Below are positions 1 through 10,486 of a stretch of DNA of 64,000 nt, one piece after another. Under the pieces are notes generated by a model that saw nothing but the letters and a program-made list of their open reading frames with translations, was not told the DNA's origin and made no database searches. Every line of letters begins with the position of its first letter. The first letter of the stretch is position 1. This DNA is from Macrocybe gigantea (lineage: Eukaryota; Basidiomycota; Agaricomycetes; Agaricales; Callistosporiaceae). The DNA lies in the NCBI GenBank assembly GCA_011319805.1, contig SJRY01000038.1, forward strand, positions 372,001-436,000, read 5' to 3'. Position numbers and translations under genes: made by a program.

Positions 1-1145
1 ATACAAGGAGGGCAGTGACGGAGCCTACGACGAGCAATCCTTTACCTTCATCCAATGCCTCATCCAATGCGGACCCTGCTCCAGGTCTGGAAATCGATTT
101 CGGCGACGGCGACATACAAAAATCAAACACCAGCATACCCAAATCGTCGTCCAGCAAACCGAAACTCGAACACGACTATCTTTCCATCCTGAACCGTCTC
201 CTGCCAGACACAATCCGAATCCTCGCCTGGTCTCCAGTCTCCGACTCGTTTTCCGCTCGCTTCTCATGCACATATCGGCATTACAAGTACTTCTTCTCTG
301 CATACACTGCTCCTCGATCCACGCTGGATATCGATCTCATGCGCAAAGCGGCATCTCGTCTCATAGGCGAGCACGATTTTCGAAACTTGTGCAAACTGGA
401 CCCCGGGAAGCAGATAACGTCCTTCCGGAGGAAGGTTCTTCGCGCATATATCGACCCTCTGACCCAGTACAACGATGACATGTACGTCTTCAACCTCATC
501 GGCAGTGCATTCCTCTACCATCAAGTGCGACATATCATGGCCGTGCTCTTCCTCGTAGGCTCGGGGTTGGATGACCCCTCTGTTGTCTCTGCGCTCCTGA
601 ACGTCGAAGAAGGGCTCGAGACAGACCCAGACAGCGACACGCCACTACCCGTTGTGAGCGCTAAGCCAGACTACCAGATGGCTGATGCGCTGCCGCTCAT
701 GCTCTGGGAGTGCGGCTACCCGGACGGCGTACTAGACTGGCGGACGAACGGGCGCGAGGGAAACGCGGAGACGCGCAGCGTCGAGGTGGCCGAAAGCGTG
801 ACGGAGCTGTATCAGCGCATGCACGCGACCTACTCGCGCTCGCGGGTCTACACCACGCTGAACGACCATTTCTGCATCGCCGCCTCTGCGCATCATCTGC
901 GCTGCAGCGCGTCGTCGCCGCTGCGTGAGCAGGCTGACGACGAGGGCATGCTCTCCATACCACTCGGCGGCGGGACGTACGGCCGCCGCGCGCGGGGAAA
1001 ATACGTGCCCCTCCTTCAACGCAATCGGCTAGACCCCGTCGAGGTTGCGAACGAGCGGTGGAGGCTGGGGAAGGAGCTCCGACGCAACGAGCGCAGGCTT
1101 GCCGCCGAACAGGCGGACGAAGATGATGACGATGGTGACGAATAG
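1..1145 (+). CDS. DEG1: tRNA pseudouridine(38/39) synthase, DEG1/PUS3 family (5' truncated by window edge)
   Basis: Family role: isomerises U38/U39 in the tRNA anticodon arm to pseudouridine. The frame is open from the window edge (TRRAVTEP...) to TAG at 1143-1145, so the true start and the catalytic-Asp region lie off the left side. The core is recognisable from SCTYRHYKYFF, then ASRLIGEHDFRNLCKLD, then a GSAFLYHQVRHIM segment followed by a hydrophobic stretch. This order is typical of TruA/PUS3 C-terminal halves. A serine- and proline-rich linker (about residues 5-50) sits between conserved blocks and the C-terminus is acidic (EQADEDDDDGDE). No frame break is seen, unlike many genes further right. 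Intron-free within the window. Family assignment is firm; DEG1 rather than another TruA paralog is inferred from the FRNLCKLD and QVRHIM context. Confidence 0.85.
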   Translation, partial: TRRAVTEPTTSNPLPSSNASSNADPAPGLEIDFGDGDIQKSNTSIPKSSSSKPKLEHDYLSILNRLLPDTIRILAWSPVSDSFSARFSCTYRHYKYFFSAYTAPRSTLDIDLMRKAASRLIGEHDFRNLCKLDPGKQITSFRRKVLRAYIDPLTQYNDDMYVFNLIGSAFLYHQVRHIMAVLFLVGSGLDDPSVVSALLNVEEGLETDPDSDTPLPVVSAKPDYQMADALPLMLWECGYPDGVLDWRTNGREGNAETRSVEVAESVTELYQRMHATYSRSRVYTTLNDHFCIAASAHHLRCSASSPLREQADDEGMLSIPLGGGTYGRRARGKYVPLLQRNRLDPVEVANERWRLGKELRRNERRLAAEQADEDDDDGDE

Positions 1146-2020
1146 ACTTCTGCGTGGTTAACCAATCTCGTCGCCTTTGATTGGACTATCATCTCTGCCA
1201 GTCTCCCTAAATATAGGACATGCTGCAATCTTTTTTTTGCATGATGTGCTCCGAGGCACGCGATCAGTGCAGAGCACCGATCCTTGTGCCTGTTCCCGTC
1301 TCAATGTACAGTCACAAATACTATGTCAAGAGGAATTCCAATCCCACGAGCGCGTCCCCCGTGTCCTGGTCCAAATTCTTGCTTTCGGCTTTACCACCAA
1401 TGGAAGTTTTGGCTGATTGTATGACATGAATCTGGTTGCTTGGGGATCTGTCTTCTCATCATTGACGGGCGCTCTCTGTCAGCTTTCCATTTGCACGCCC
1501 TTCGTTTTAATTCTGCCTAGAAAGGATGCTTGCGTAGCCGCTCATGGCTTTCTAGGACCTCGATTGAGGTCGTTACTACTAGTGCGTTCTCAATGCTATA
1601 AGCCGACGCCCCCGCGCCGTTTACCTAATGGCTTAAATGGCGCTAGCCTTAGTCCCGAAGCGAGGCATCGGGTTGTGACAATGCGCTGTTTCTCCCAATC
1701 TTGACAGGACACATGCCCAACTTGTCTTGTCATGTCTACCTCCATTTGGCTTATAGTGATATGTGCGCCATCCATTCAAGGGGAACGTCGTTCTTCGCAC
1801 CATTTTTACATCTTTTACTCTTCTTGACTCGTCCGCTGAACCCTGCAGGCTTCTGGAAAGTGCAGATAACCTGTGCAGAGGGAATTCGGGAGGCAGTCAG
1901 ATCAACCGCTCGCTCCTTGCTTCGGCGATTCGCCCGCTTTCGTTACTTTCTCCACTCTCACATCACCCACCTCCGACGTCCGAACCATGCATATGCAAGG
2001 AAAACTGCTCGCTCTTCGCA
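1146..2020. other. Intergenic, no gene recognised
   Basis: Spacer between the pseudouridine synthase and the first 7TM gene. Open frames here (for example 1417-1704) show no conserved motif or splice-supported extension. The part just before 2021 is pyrimidine-rich, as expected for a fungal 5' leader. Confidence 0.5.
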
Positions 2021-3484
2021 ATGGTGAGTAGTTCAGTCTTTTTCGTTGTGCGGTACGCCGCGTTGCTCACGATGAGATTCTCTGCGATTCGTGCTTGTAT
2101 TGGCTATAACGTACCGAAAGCAGAAGAGGCAAGCGCGACGGTTCACGATCGCATAGCAGAAGCCTTCATCGCGCTGCAACTGACAGGCGCTGCCGGTCTC
2201 ACGCTCCTGCTGTTGACGGCCCTCGTCGGGACGAACGTGAAGCGGTACTCGACGTGGTACAGCTTCGTCGGCTCCTGGATCTTCTCTGCGCTCGGCTACA
2301 CTCTCTTGGGGATGGCGGGGCAACAGATGGGTCCACCGCCGGATTTTAACCTCTGCGTGGTCCAGTCGGCGCTGATTTATGCCGCCCCGACGCTGTACGT
2401 TTGCAATGCGTGCCTCGCTTTGTCTTGATGGGGGTCGTCTCATGTTTTCTTCAGAACGGCATGTACAACTCTTTCGCTGATCGTTCATGTGCGCAATCTA
2501 CCTATCGTGACGGCTCATTCGTTCTAATCAACAGTCTCGCGTTCAGATGCTCTTGAACGTGCGGCGGGCGCTCGCGAATACGCCTTTCAAGACAGGGTCG
2601 ATCAGGGTTCTCTTGGTGAGTTCCTTATCCTGTACAGACCGTCATGTTACGGATCCGATTCTTCATTGCAGCTGCTCGTCGTTCCCTATATCATCTGGAC
2701 AGCGTCGTTCCTAGGCACTCTATTTGTATGTAACAGCCATCTTTTCAGCAGGCAGGCGTTCTGATGGAATTTTCTCTAGTACGCTCTTTCAAATCCAGAC
2801 ACGGTGCGAAGGTCTCCGAACAACACCTATTGTGATTCGACCAATCCCACGTTGTGCGCATTCATCATGCCCTTGTTTTTTCACATATTCTGAGGGTGGT
2901 GCGATCTGTTAGGTCGAAAATATCATCAATGATCGTGTTGCCCTGTATGGTTCTGATCATTGTTATCCAAGGTATGTCCAAATGCTGCATGACTCTTCGT
3001 TGTTACTGACTGCTCGATCCTCGCAAAATGGCTGCAGGTGTAATTGGATACAAGCTTTACCAGAAGCGGCACGTCATAACCAAGTGCAGCCAAACGGTCA
3101 CGATGATGATTCGCGTTATGGTTTTCTGCCTGTTAGGAGCGTTAGCTCTAGGGTACGTCATCGTGTTTCAAATTGCCCTAGCATGCTAAGTATTGTGAAC
3201 ATTTTTCTATCTCCAACAGGCTGGCGGTGGCGTATGTACTCACATGGCAGCATGACCAAGCGTTTGACATGATTCTTGCAACCAGTGAGTTGTGTTCGCT
3301 TTCGAGGTGAGAATCAAAGTCCTAATTCACTTTTTCAGTGCCTGTGCTTGCGTTTCTGGTTTTTGGATCTCAAATGGTCGGTAATTTCTCGACAAGCCTT
3401 CTTGATTACACGAAACTAAGCGCCGTATAGGATCTCATCGAGGTCTGGATGTTTTGGCGGGACAAGTCGTCCGAGATCTTTTAA
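2021..3484 (+). CDS. Seven-transmembrane-like integral membrane protein, tandem copy 1
   Basis: Multi-exon gene with no assigned function. The likely start is ATG 2021-2023, immediately followed by a GTGAGT donor, so exon 1 would code for Met only. Splicing to the acceptor ending GAAGAG before GCAAGCGCG gives a continuous frame (MASATVHDRIAEAF). The main exon encodes helix 1 (LTGAAGLTLLLLTALVG) and helix 2 (WYSFVGSWIFSALGYTLLGM), then PPPDFNLCVVQSALIYAAPTL leading into helix 3. Short downstream exons add further hydrophobic segments (LLVVPYIIWTASFLG; MVFCLLGALALG). The C-terminus is DLIEVWMFWRDKSSEIF, stop TAA 3482-3484. The paralog at 4394-5761 shares the same architecture and an IEVWMFWR-like tail. 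Resembles orphan basidiomycete GPCR-like proteins; no ligand or G-protein motif is evident. Confidence 0.6.
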
Positions 3485-4393
3485 TAGCTCTCATAGCAAA
3501 TATTCCTCCGTTTCGACGCATGATTCGCAGCCTTGATTGTGACGCTTCTATTCTTATTTCTGCTCCATCTTTCTCTGCGGAATCATTGTTTGACTGGGTT
3601 ATGACATGATCATCTATCGTCTTCTTTTTTGTACGATATCGGGGGGCATTTTACTTTTTTTTCTAGCAGACCACGTTTATTATCTTATCTGCTTTAGTAC
3701 GACAACCTATATTAAACATGCCTTGAATGTCACAGAATGACTGCGGAGATAACGACGGACATTTTGATGCCGAAAGAGCGAGTCTTGATTGCTGTTTGCC
3801 AAGAAAAGGCCAAAATATTACCGCGTTTGACCGAGGTTTTGGAATGAACGGAATAACCAGGCAATATGACTGCCGAACAACAATTCAAGCACACCCAGTG
3901 TACATAACATTCCTCCTTCGAAGATACTACACTTTTTACTAAGCAGCAAACTCCATTTCGAAAACGCCGAGTCCAGTCAAACCAATGGATCATCAGAGGA
4001 TCAATACGTGATGTGGTTGCACTACCTTTTGACAGACATCCTGGCTTTCGTTTGCCGTGGTCCAATAATCTGCCCGGCCTGCTCACCCGTTGTCATGTGC
4101 ATGCATCAGACAGGACCTGTCTTGGGAACGAGGCGCTGTCTGACGTATTGATCTGAGCTATGGTGAGTCTCAAGCCCTTCCGACGCATTCCTCAATCCCA
4201 CTGCTTCACGCTGGTTGTGTACTTTCTCGTTTCTCTGGCCACACGTACGTGAGGTCCGACGTTGCGATTGGGCGGCATCTGTGGCAATGTCTACCGTGCA
4301 GCTCCGCGCTACTCCTTCAGCCTCCGGTATGGCGTTTTCCCGCATTATTATTTACCAAACAACATGCTGATCTGTCCGGTCATTGCAGCCAGG
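3485..4393. other. Spacer between tandem 7TM genes
   Basis: AT-rich 3' region of the first 7TM gene followed by the leader of the second. An ATG directly followed by GTGAGT occurs at 4160-4168, matching the Met-only first exon of copy 1. I could not find an in-frame acceptor, so it is left outside the CDS. Confidence 0.4.
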
Positions 4394-5761
4394 ATGGCGG
4401 ACAGCGAAGGGAACAGCGTGCTGGCAATCAACGTCTTTATTTCTTTCAATTTATTCGGCTTGTTCGGTACTCTGATCATGGTCTTGACGGTCATGTTCTC
4501 CCGGTACATCTCGAGACATTCGACATGGTTCAGCTTCGCATTTTCGTGGATAATCTCCACCACGTCCTACTCTTTGTTGTTCTTCGCCGGCCGGCTGACG
4601 GGGGCCCAACCTGACTACGGACTGTGTCTAATGCAATCGATAATGATATATTCCGCACCTCCTCTGTAAGTCTCGCACCCAAGCTTGACACCACGACTCA
4701 TGATTTTATCAACGACTAAACCGTATTTTTAGTACCGCATCGACAACCTTAGCCTTGGTTATTCATGTACGTTTCACTGCGACTGCCCTCCGGCAATCGA
4801 ATTTAAAACCGGGATAGATATGGCTTATTGTGCGGTCTACTTTAACCAAGGACGCCATTTCGACAAAACCAAGGTATTGGCTACCAACGGTAAGTCCTGG
4901 CAACATGATAAGCACGAAACTGATCATCCTCCAGTTGTTGATCACACCGTATATCATTTACATCACCATTTTGATTGCGGGTCTGGCGGTTAGTAAAATC
5001 TCCGTTATTGTCGTGGAGTGGAAATCACAACTGCCATAAGTTTGGAGCAGCAAATCCTAACACCATAAGGAGAGTCTCAACCGGCATGTACTGCAATTCA
5101 TCCAACCGGATACCGTATGTTTCTCATTACAAAGGGACAAGTCTGAGATATTGATGTACAATTCGCAGCGGCAGGATTTCGACGTTACTTGTGACACTGA
5201 TGCTCATACCTGCTGTAGCATTGGAAGGTCTGTCTTACGACTTATCTTTCGTGTTGCAGGCTAAAATCACTATGTAGTGCTAATTTGCAGTGCCCTATAC
5301 AAGAATTGGTCTGTCTTGCGAGGAAATCCGGGATCATCTCCCTTTCTATGATACTCCGAGTCCTATGTTTTGCATGCTTTGGTATCATGGCTATAGTGTA
5401 CGTTTGCGAATTTCTCGCAGTCTCTAGTCGCTAACCGTCCTGACTCGCAGGCTCAGTACGATCCTATTCTTCTCAGTCCACGGCCCTGTCCTGAATATCG
5501 TGTTGTCAATAAGTAAGCGAGTTGCCTTCTTACCCACCGTATGTTACATCTAGGTCTTTTTTTACAGTTCCTGTCGCCGTTGTATTTATATTTGCATCAC
5601 AAGAGGTAGGTCGTACCTCGTATACGTTCATGTGGTCGAAACTCGTCAATTCACAGGATATTCTGCGTATTTGGATGTTCTGGCGGCGGCCGCGCCCAGT
5701 GGAGCACATTGGCTCCGCGGGAGCGTACTTGAATAAACCTGCTGGTACATCATCAGCCTAG
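4394..5761 (+). CDS. Seven-transmembrane-like integral membrane protein, tandem copy 2
   Basis: Paralog of the gene at 2021-3484. The first long exon reads MADSEGNSVLAINVF and then helix 1 (LFGLFGTLIMVLTVMFSRY), helix 2 (WFSFAFSWIISTTSYSLLFF) and an extracellular-type loop (GAQPDYGLCLMQSIM) matching the GPPPDFNLCVVQSAL loop of copy 1. Later short exons give LLITPYIIYITILIAGLA and GLSCEEIRDHLPFYDTPSPM, and the last encodes DILRIWMFWRRPRPVEHI, stop TAG 5759-5761. The conserved WMFWR tail in both copies argues for one family. The start is set at the first in-frame Met of the main exon; an upstream Met-only exon is possible. Function unknown; GPCR-like topology is an inference from helix count. 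Confidence 0.6.
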
Positions 5762-6193
5762 AGACAGATATCAGGCTTGGATACAGTCCTGAAAGTTTGA
5801 TATTCAAATGTGTATCATATGGTTATCTATATTTATTGGCCGCACATTACAAGATGAGTGTGAAGCATTTCTATTCATTATTTACCGCGAAGAACAGTTA
5901 TTAGGGACCTAGATATGCTATGTAGGCTAGAGGTGAATCAAAGGTGGGTCTATGAAGCATAGACAGCCAAGGACCCTGAGTTGGCTGAAAGACCAAGTGC
6001 TCATATTAATAAGTAAGAAAAGGACTTCGGAGGCTAATCAATTCACGCCAGACAAAATCCATTATTAACCTATGCGCCATTATGTCACATACTGTACGAA
6101 GCATACCTCAACTAAAATACGATTGCAGACCAGGAAAGGTCGACCAGGGTTACATAGCACATGTACAACGCTCCCATAGCACAAGGCTAAGCA
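5762..6193. other. Convergent intergenic spacer
   Basis: AT-rich 3'-to-3' spacer between the plus-strand 7TM pair and the minus-strand membrane-protein array. No gene or repeat recognised. Confidence 0.5.
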
Positions 6194-7187
6194 TTACTTC
6201 GATTCGGGCTGGTCAACTGGTACCGGTTGTTTCTGTTTGCCCGCATTCATCCAGCTCTTCCACTGGTGATACACAATCATGCAAGTTTCCCTGAGGACCG
6301 ACAGCTGCCAAAAGCCGATCCTTACCAGCACCCAATAATATCCGATGAACGTGGCGAGGATGAAGACGATGGAAAGGCAAGCCTCGAATACATACTGAAC
6401 ATCATAGGATGGATGCAGAGGATGAGCATTGTGGTGCCAAATGACTGCATGGTCTCGCAGTACGCGATGTACTGGTAGAAGTTGATTGCCTGATACTCGG
6501 CGATGGGGTTCCAGAGGGACGAATAGTATTTCTCCAGGCTGGGCTTGCTCCCAAGCCTCTCGTTGGGATGCCTAAGAGTGGCCGCGAGCCTCAGGCAAAT
6601 CCGGCTCGCGCGACTGCCGATGACGATAACGCCAATGTGGAAACCGGTGCCGATCAAGGCAGCTGTCATGCCGCTCTCGAAGAGGAGAGTGCGGTTGTTC
6701 TGGAGGAAGCTGAAGTTGTCGCGTGCCAGCGAGATGAAGGCGATGATCAGCGTTGCGGTGAACGTCGACTATTGAAGCGTCAGACGTCGCTTCATTGAAC
6801 ACGTCAAATCAGCAACTTACTACGAGCACGAACCCGTTAAACTGGATGCCAAGGGTGTTATATTCCTCGTACGACTGTGAAAAGGCTATCATGTTGTAAG
6901 CTGGAGTACAAACTTTACCGACAGAATTGGTCGGCATACCAGAATTTGGTTCCGAGAGGTAAGTTCGCTCAGTCTTCATCGAACGACGGCTGGTGATATT
7001 CAGGGTCATCATTCTTACTCTGATTTCTGAAGAAGCCAACGTACTTTGTTTCAAAGGCGAGAGGGAGAGACCACGGGTGGCTATGTGCACTTAAGCCGAC
7101 CGATGGCAGAGGAACAGCAGTGGACGCCGGGCGCGACAAGCTGTCGACGACCGAAACATCAGAGGCGAAATAGGTGCTGGGTATCAT
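6194..7187 (-). CDS. Four-helix membrane protein, array copy 1
   Basis: Function unknown. Reading down the minus strand, an N-terminal exon begins MIPSTYFASDVSVVDSLSR. A short exon follows with a family hallmark (SYEEYNTLGIQFNGFVLVV). The main exon has FESGMTAALIGTGFHIGVIV, a charged loop (SRASRICLRLAATLRH), INFYQYIAYCETMQSFGTT and a terminal hydrophobic pair. Two siblings (9118-9830 and 10487-11511) share these blocks: EEYxTLxxQF, AALIGxxFHIG, FYRYxxxCExMQSMGT. Near 6371 the frame breaks. The conserved tail (IVFILATFIGYYWV ... GFWQLSVLRE) is in the next frame and would join if one base were missing. With that correction the stop is TAA 6194-6196. Probably four membrane helices; location and role are not deducible. 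Confidence 0.6.
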
Positions 7188-7938
7188 GACGAGATGTCAG
7201 CTGGTGGTGTAAAAAGGCTTCAAGGCAAGCTTTCGAGACAAAACGCTACATTTCGACCGCGGAATTTATACGCATTTCCAGGGTCTCCGTTGTGGCGAAG
7301 CTGCAGCAGAACCGCAAATGTCGCAAACTCGTTAGTGCCGAAAACGGAAACTTGGATCATACGAAGTCGCGACAATGCCCTCTTTTGGACATTCGCGGCA
7401 CTACATGACAGTGCATTTATTAGCGCTCAAGAGCATTTCGCCCACAGTGTTCGGACCCTCAGCGGTGGTTGAAAAGTGGCCTGATTTTTTTTGGCAGGGT
7501 AGGCGCAAGAGCGTCTCGCGTACGAATGAAAGCGCTACTGCCCAAGAGATAGAGGAGAGTTTGACCTAGGTTAGATTTCGTGTTCCCGCTGAACGGTGCA
7601 CAAACGTCCTGACCTATGGTAACGAGTTGGAAGGTCAGGTGGTGGAAATCGATAGAAATAAAATCACCAATGTTGCCCTCGCTCAGCCAAGGTGTCCGTT
7701 TCTCGAGCCAGTTATTAGGCGAGAGTGCGCCTTCGGAATATCGTCATGTTAAGTTCCGACATACCAAAGGACCCGTCAAAGGAGCTCGCAACTATGACAT
7801 AGCTGCAAATCACGCGTAACGACGCTCGTTTGATTGAGTTATATATAGACATATCCACAATTATATATTAGGAGCCTGTGATGAGATTGTTCAGCCTAGC
7901 TCAGTGGATCGAGATACATTCGTTCATGTACCATGATA
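7188..7938. other. Intergenic, no gene recognised
   Basis: No conserved coding signal on either strand; open frames lack splice-supported neighbours or family motifs. Separates array copy 1 from an unrelated gene transcribed in the same direction. Confidence 0.4.
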
Positions 7939-8739
7939 TTACACCTTAAAGTAGAATTGCTGTAGGCACGCCATGACTACACGAAGAGCCAAGGTAACGT
8001 ATTCCTTGTCTCTGTCGACGACCCGCTCGAGGATGCCCGTCAGATTGTCAGGGCGCCATCTCTCCATCGATGACTGGATTCGTTCCTTGCCAGTGACGGT
8101 ACATCCTCGGACCTTTAGATTGTCCAGCAAAAACGAGCCGATCCTGCTGACCTGCAAATCCATCAGTCTTATCTCTCGACTGTCGGCAGCGTCCACAGGC
8201 CAGGGAAGTTCGTGAAATTCGATGGGCTGTCCCGAGCCATTTGCAGCTTCCAGCTGTTCCCATTTCCTTTCATATGCCTCCCATCTGGTCGTCAGCGCTT
8301 GCTCGAAATCTCGCAACCTCAGCTCTTTGCGAATCTCGAACGTGCGTTCCATGTTCCTGCTCCCGTCCGGATTTTGCAGTATGCCTCCGCTGCGGACCCA
8401 ACTTTCCTCTCCGCGCCTTGCCTCCACTTCTTCACGCGCTAGACATGCCTTGTGAAGTTCTTCATCTCGCTTGACGCGAGAAGCCCATGCAAGATCTCGA
8501 GCCTCCTGTTCTCGTGCGTCTCTACTTGCAGCATCACATTGCTCCTCATCCTGTCCCAAATCCGGCGTCTTGGCGGACCAGATAATTTCAGGGAGAGAAA
8601 ATTGGTTATCTGGAGGAAAAGCGAAGTAACCCAAAGACCTAAAAAGTCCTCCTTTGTTTGAGCGAAGTTCGCCCGTCTGGGCCAGCTCGGGAATTGGTCG
8701 ACAGAAATCGTTGGGTGATGGAGAGGAAGGGGGTTTCAT
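7939..8739 (-). CDS. Conserved-looking hypothetical protein, charged and helical
   Basis: Single uninterrupted 266-codon frame, not recognised. The N-terminal third is Pro/Ser-rich. The middle is very charged and Arg/Glu-rich with coiled-coil character (EEQCDAASRDAREQEARDLA; RKELRLRDFEQALTTRWEAY). The C-terminal domain contains IQSSMERWRPDNLTGILERV followed by VTLALRVVMACLQQF. A 'W+PD+' element followed by a hydrophobic helix recalls J-like or NFKBIL1-like C-terminal helices of fungal hypotheticals, but this is only a resemblance. It interrupts the array of three four-helix membrane proteins without being related to them. Start taken as the Met at 8739. A longer frame opens at 8833 in another phase (MSIQLIPPGTPGNQKSH), so the 5' end is uncertain. 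Confidence 0.6.
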   Translation of the reverse strand: MKPPSSPSPNDFCRPIPELAQTGELRSNKGGLFRSLGYFAFPPDNQFSLPEIIWSAKTPDLGQDEEQCDAASRDAREQEARDLAWASRVKRDEELHKACLAREEVEARRGEESWVRSGGILQNPDGSRNMERTFEIRKELRLRDFEQALTTRWEAYERKWEQLEAANGSGQPIEFHELPWPVDAADSREIRLMDLQVSRIGSFLLDNLKVRGCTVTGKERIQSSMERWRPDNLTGILERVVDRDKEYVTLALRVVMACLQQFYFKV

Positions 8740-9117
8740 TGGGGTGTTCCAGGTCGAAAGAGTTTGTTAAAAACTCTATATAATGGCTTTTCTGGTTTCC
8801 TGGTGTGCCAGGAGGAATAAGTTGAATGGACATTGTCTTTGGCCATCAAGTCATAAAAAGGTGACGATACGCGAGTTCAGCAGTCACGTGGCGTGACTTC
8901 AGGGCGAGCTAAGTCGCGCCATCCGCGGCTTCCTATGCTCAATGCACATTGCAAGTACATGCCTTCTGATATGACCATCCCAATTTTTTATTCATTGATC
9001 CAAATCAAGGCCGCTAAACTTCACGGTGGTGGAATAGTGGCCATGTGTACGTATGTACATACAACGGCAGACATAAACAACAGAAATCAACCATCCGTAA
9101 TCACGGAAAACATCTCA
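8740..9117. other. Short intergenic region
   Basis: Leader of the hypothetical gene (a TATATA-like motif is near 8772-8780) and 3' region of array copy 2. Nothing else recognised. Confidence 0.4.
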
Positions 9118-9830
9118 TCAGACCACCCTGTGATTAGACGGTTGGACCGGGGCCTGCCTGCGGAGCCCCATCGAGTTCATCCAATGAAGGAATGTACTTG
9201 ACAATATCTCTCTAAGGACCAAAAGTTTCCACAAACCAGCACCGCCGAGCAGCCAAAGATCGCCCAATACCATTGCCACAACGAAGATGATCGAAAATTC
9301 CATCCCAGAGAACATGCCGAACATGAGAAGGTGAGCGCAAAGCACGACCGTCGTTGTGCCCATTGATTGCATCCACTCGCAGTGCTTCAAGTACCGATAG
9401 AAATCGACCGACGGTAACGTTGTACCGGGCTTTCTCTCAGTTCTGGAGTGTCGTTTTTGGCATCGGTCAAGCCATTGTCTTTCGCAAACTTGGTCATGGT
9501 TGCCAGCTTCTGGCAGACTCGGCCTGCACGACTGCTGATGAGGATAGCACCGATATGGAACACAGTCCCGATCAACGCAGCCACCATGCAGCTCTCAAAC
9601 ACAGCTCTGCGTCTGCTCCCGTCTGTGATGAACACATCCTGGGCAACCTGCAGGAAGGTAACAATAAGGGTTGCGGCAAGCGTTGACTGGACAGGTTGCA
9701 CACAGAAACTCAGTGATTCGCTATATCTATAAGAATATGATACATACAACGAGCTCAATGTCGCCGAATTGTAAGCTCAAGGTTTCATATTCTTCCCCTG
9801 GCAGCGTCGGGCTTACTGCACGGCAAGTTT
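9118..9830 (-). CDS. Four-helix membrane protein, array copy 2 (5' end unresolved)
   Basis: Sibling of the genes at 6194-7187 and 10487-11511. Exon GEEYETLSLQFGDIELVV lies at about 9750-9805. The main exon gives STLAATLIVTFLQVAQDVF, MVAALIGTVFHIGAILISSR and a loop ending NDTPELRE. The conserved continuation VDFYRYLKHCEWMQSMGTT, two hydrophobic helices and GLWKLLVLREILSS is in a shifted frame; one missing base near 9411 would reconnect them. Stop TGA 9118-9120, tail RRQAPVQPSNHRVV. The first exon was not identified with confidence, so the upstream limit is approximate. Function unknown. Confidence 0.5.
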
Positions 9831-10486
9831 ACCGGTTGCATCATAACCAGGCAAAGGCAAGCTTACGCGAAGCTTGTCTAACAACACTAGGTCGTTCTCT
9901 CCGAGTATCAATCCTAAGAGAAGCGAAATTCGATGAGGCTGATTTTAAGAGACGCCGAAAAACTATAGAACACACGACGATGCGGTGCCCTGCTCCACGT
10001 CAGGGAACTGCGGATGGGCTGCTTCGTCTTCAGAGTGCCTTCGGCGCGGTTGTGGCATGCTCGATAGGATCGTCGATGAAACGCTGCTTATAATCCAGAG
10101 GAAGACTAGCGAAGAGGTGGGATCTGTGTCAATGATGCGAGTCAAAGGCGGACGAAGGTATTCATCACTTTCCAGCCATTACATCTTGAATTGGGAATGC
10201 TGTGAAATGTTCAACGAGGCTCCTGCCTTGCATGTGCGAATCTGTCATGTGGGATGAAGCGAACTCGTTTTGGACACTCTGGGCGCGTTTGATGCATGTA
10301 ATTTCAACTCAGATGCAACATGAGGCCAGAAACATTGGTTGTTTGATGTGCGCTAGTTGTGATTGTCTACAATACTATACAATGAAATGCCTGTGAATAT
10401 CCAATAGATTTTGTGACTACAAAGAGACTTTATGGCGCCCCAAGAAAGGTAGCCTGGTGCCAGGACCAGGAATCGGAACAACGGAC
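9831..10486. other. Region upstream of array copy 2; first exon probably hidden here
   Basis: Should hold the 5' exon and promoter of array copy 2 and the 3' end of copy 3. A minus-strand frame at 9963-10145 ending in a TASSCVL-like string loosely echoes the first exon of copy 3 (CASSCVL), but I cannot splice it convincingly. Confidence 0.3.

Noticed and set aside
8772..8780. TATA box for the hypothetical gene at 7939-8739
   Set aside because: It would leave almost no 5' leader before Met 8739 and falls within the alternative upstream frame, so it was not called as a promoter.
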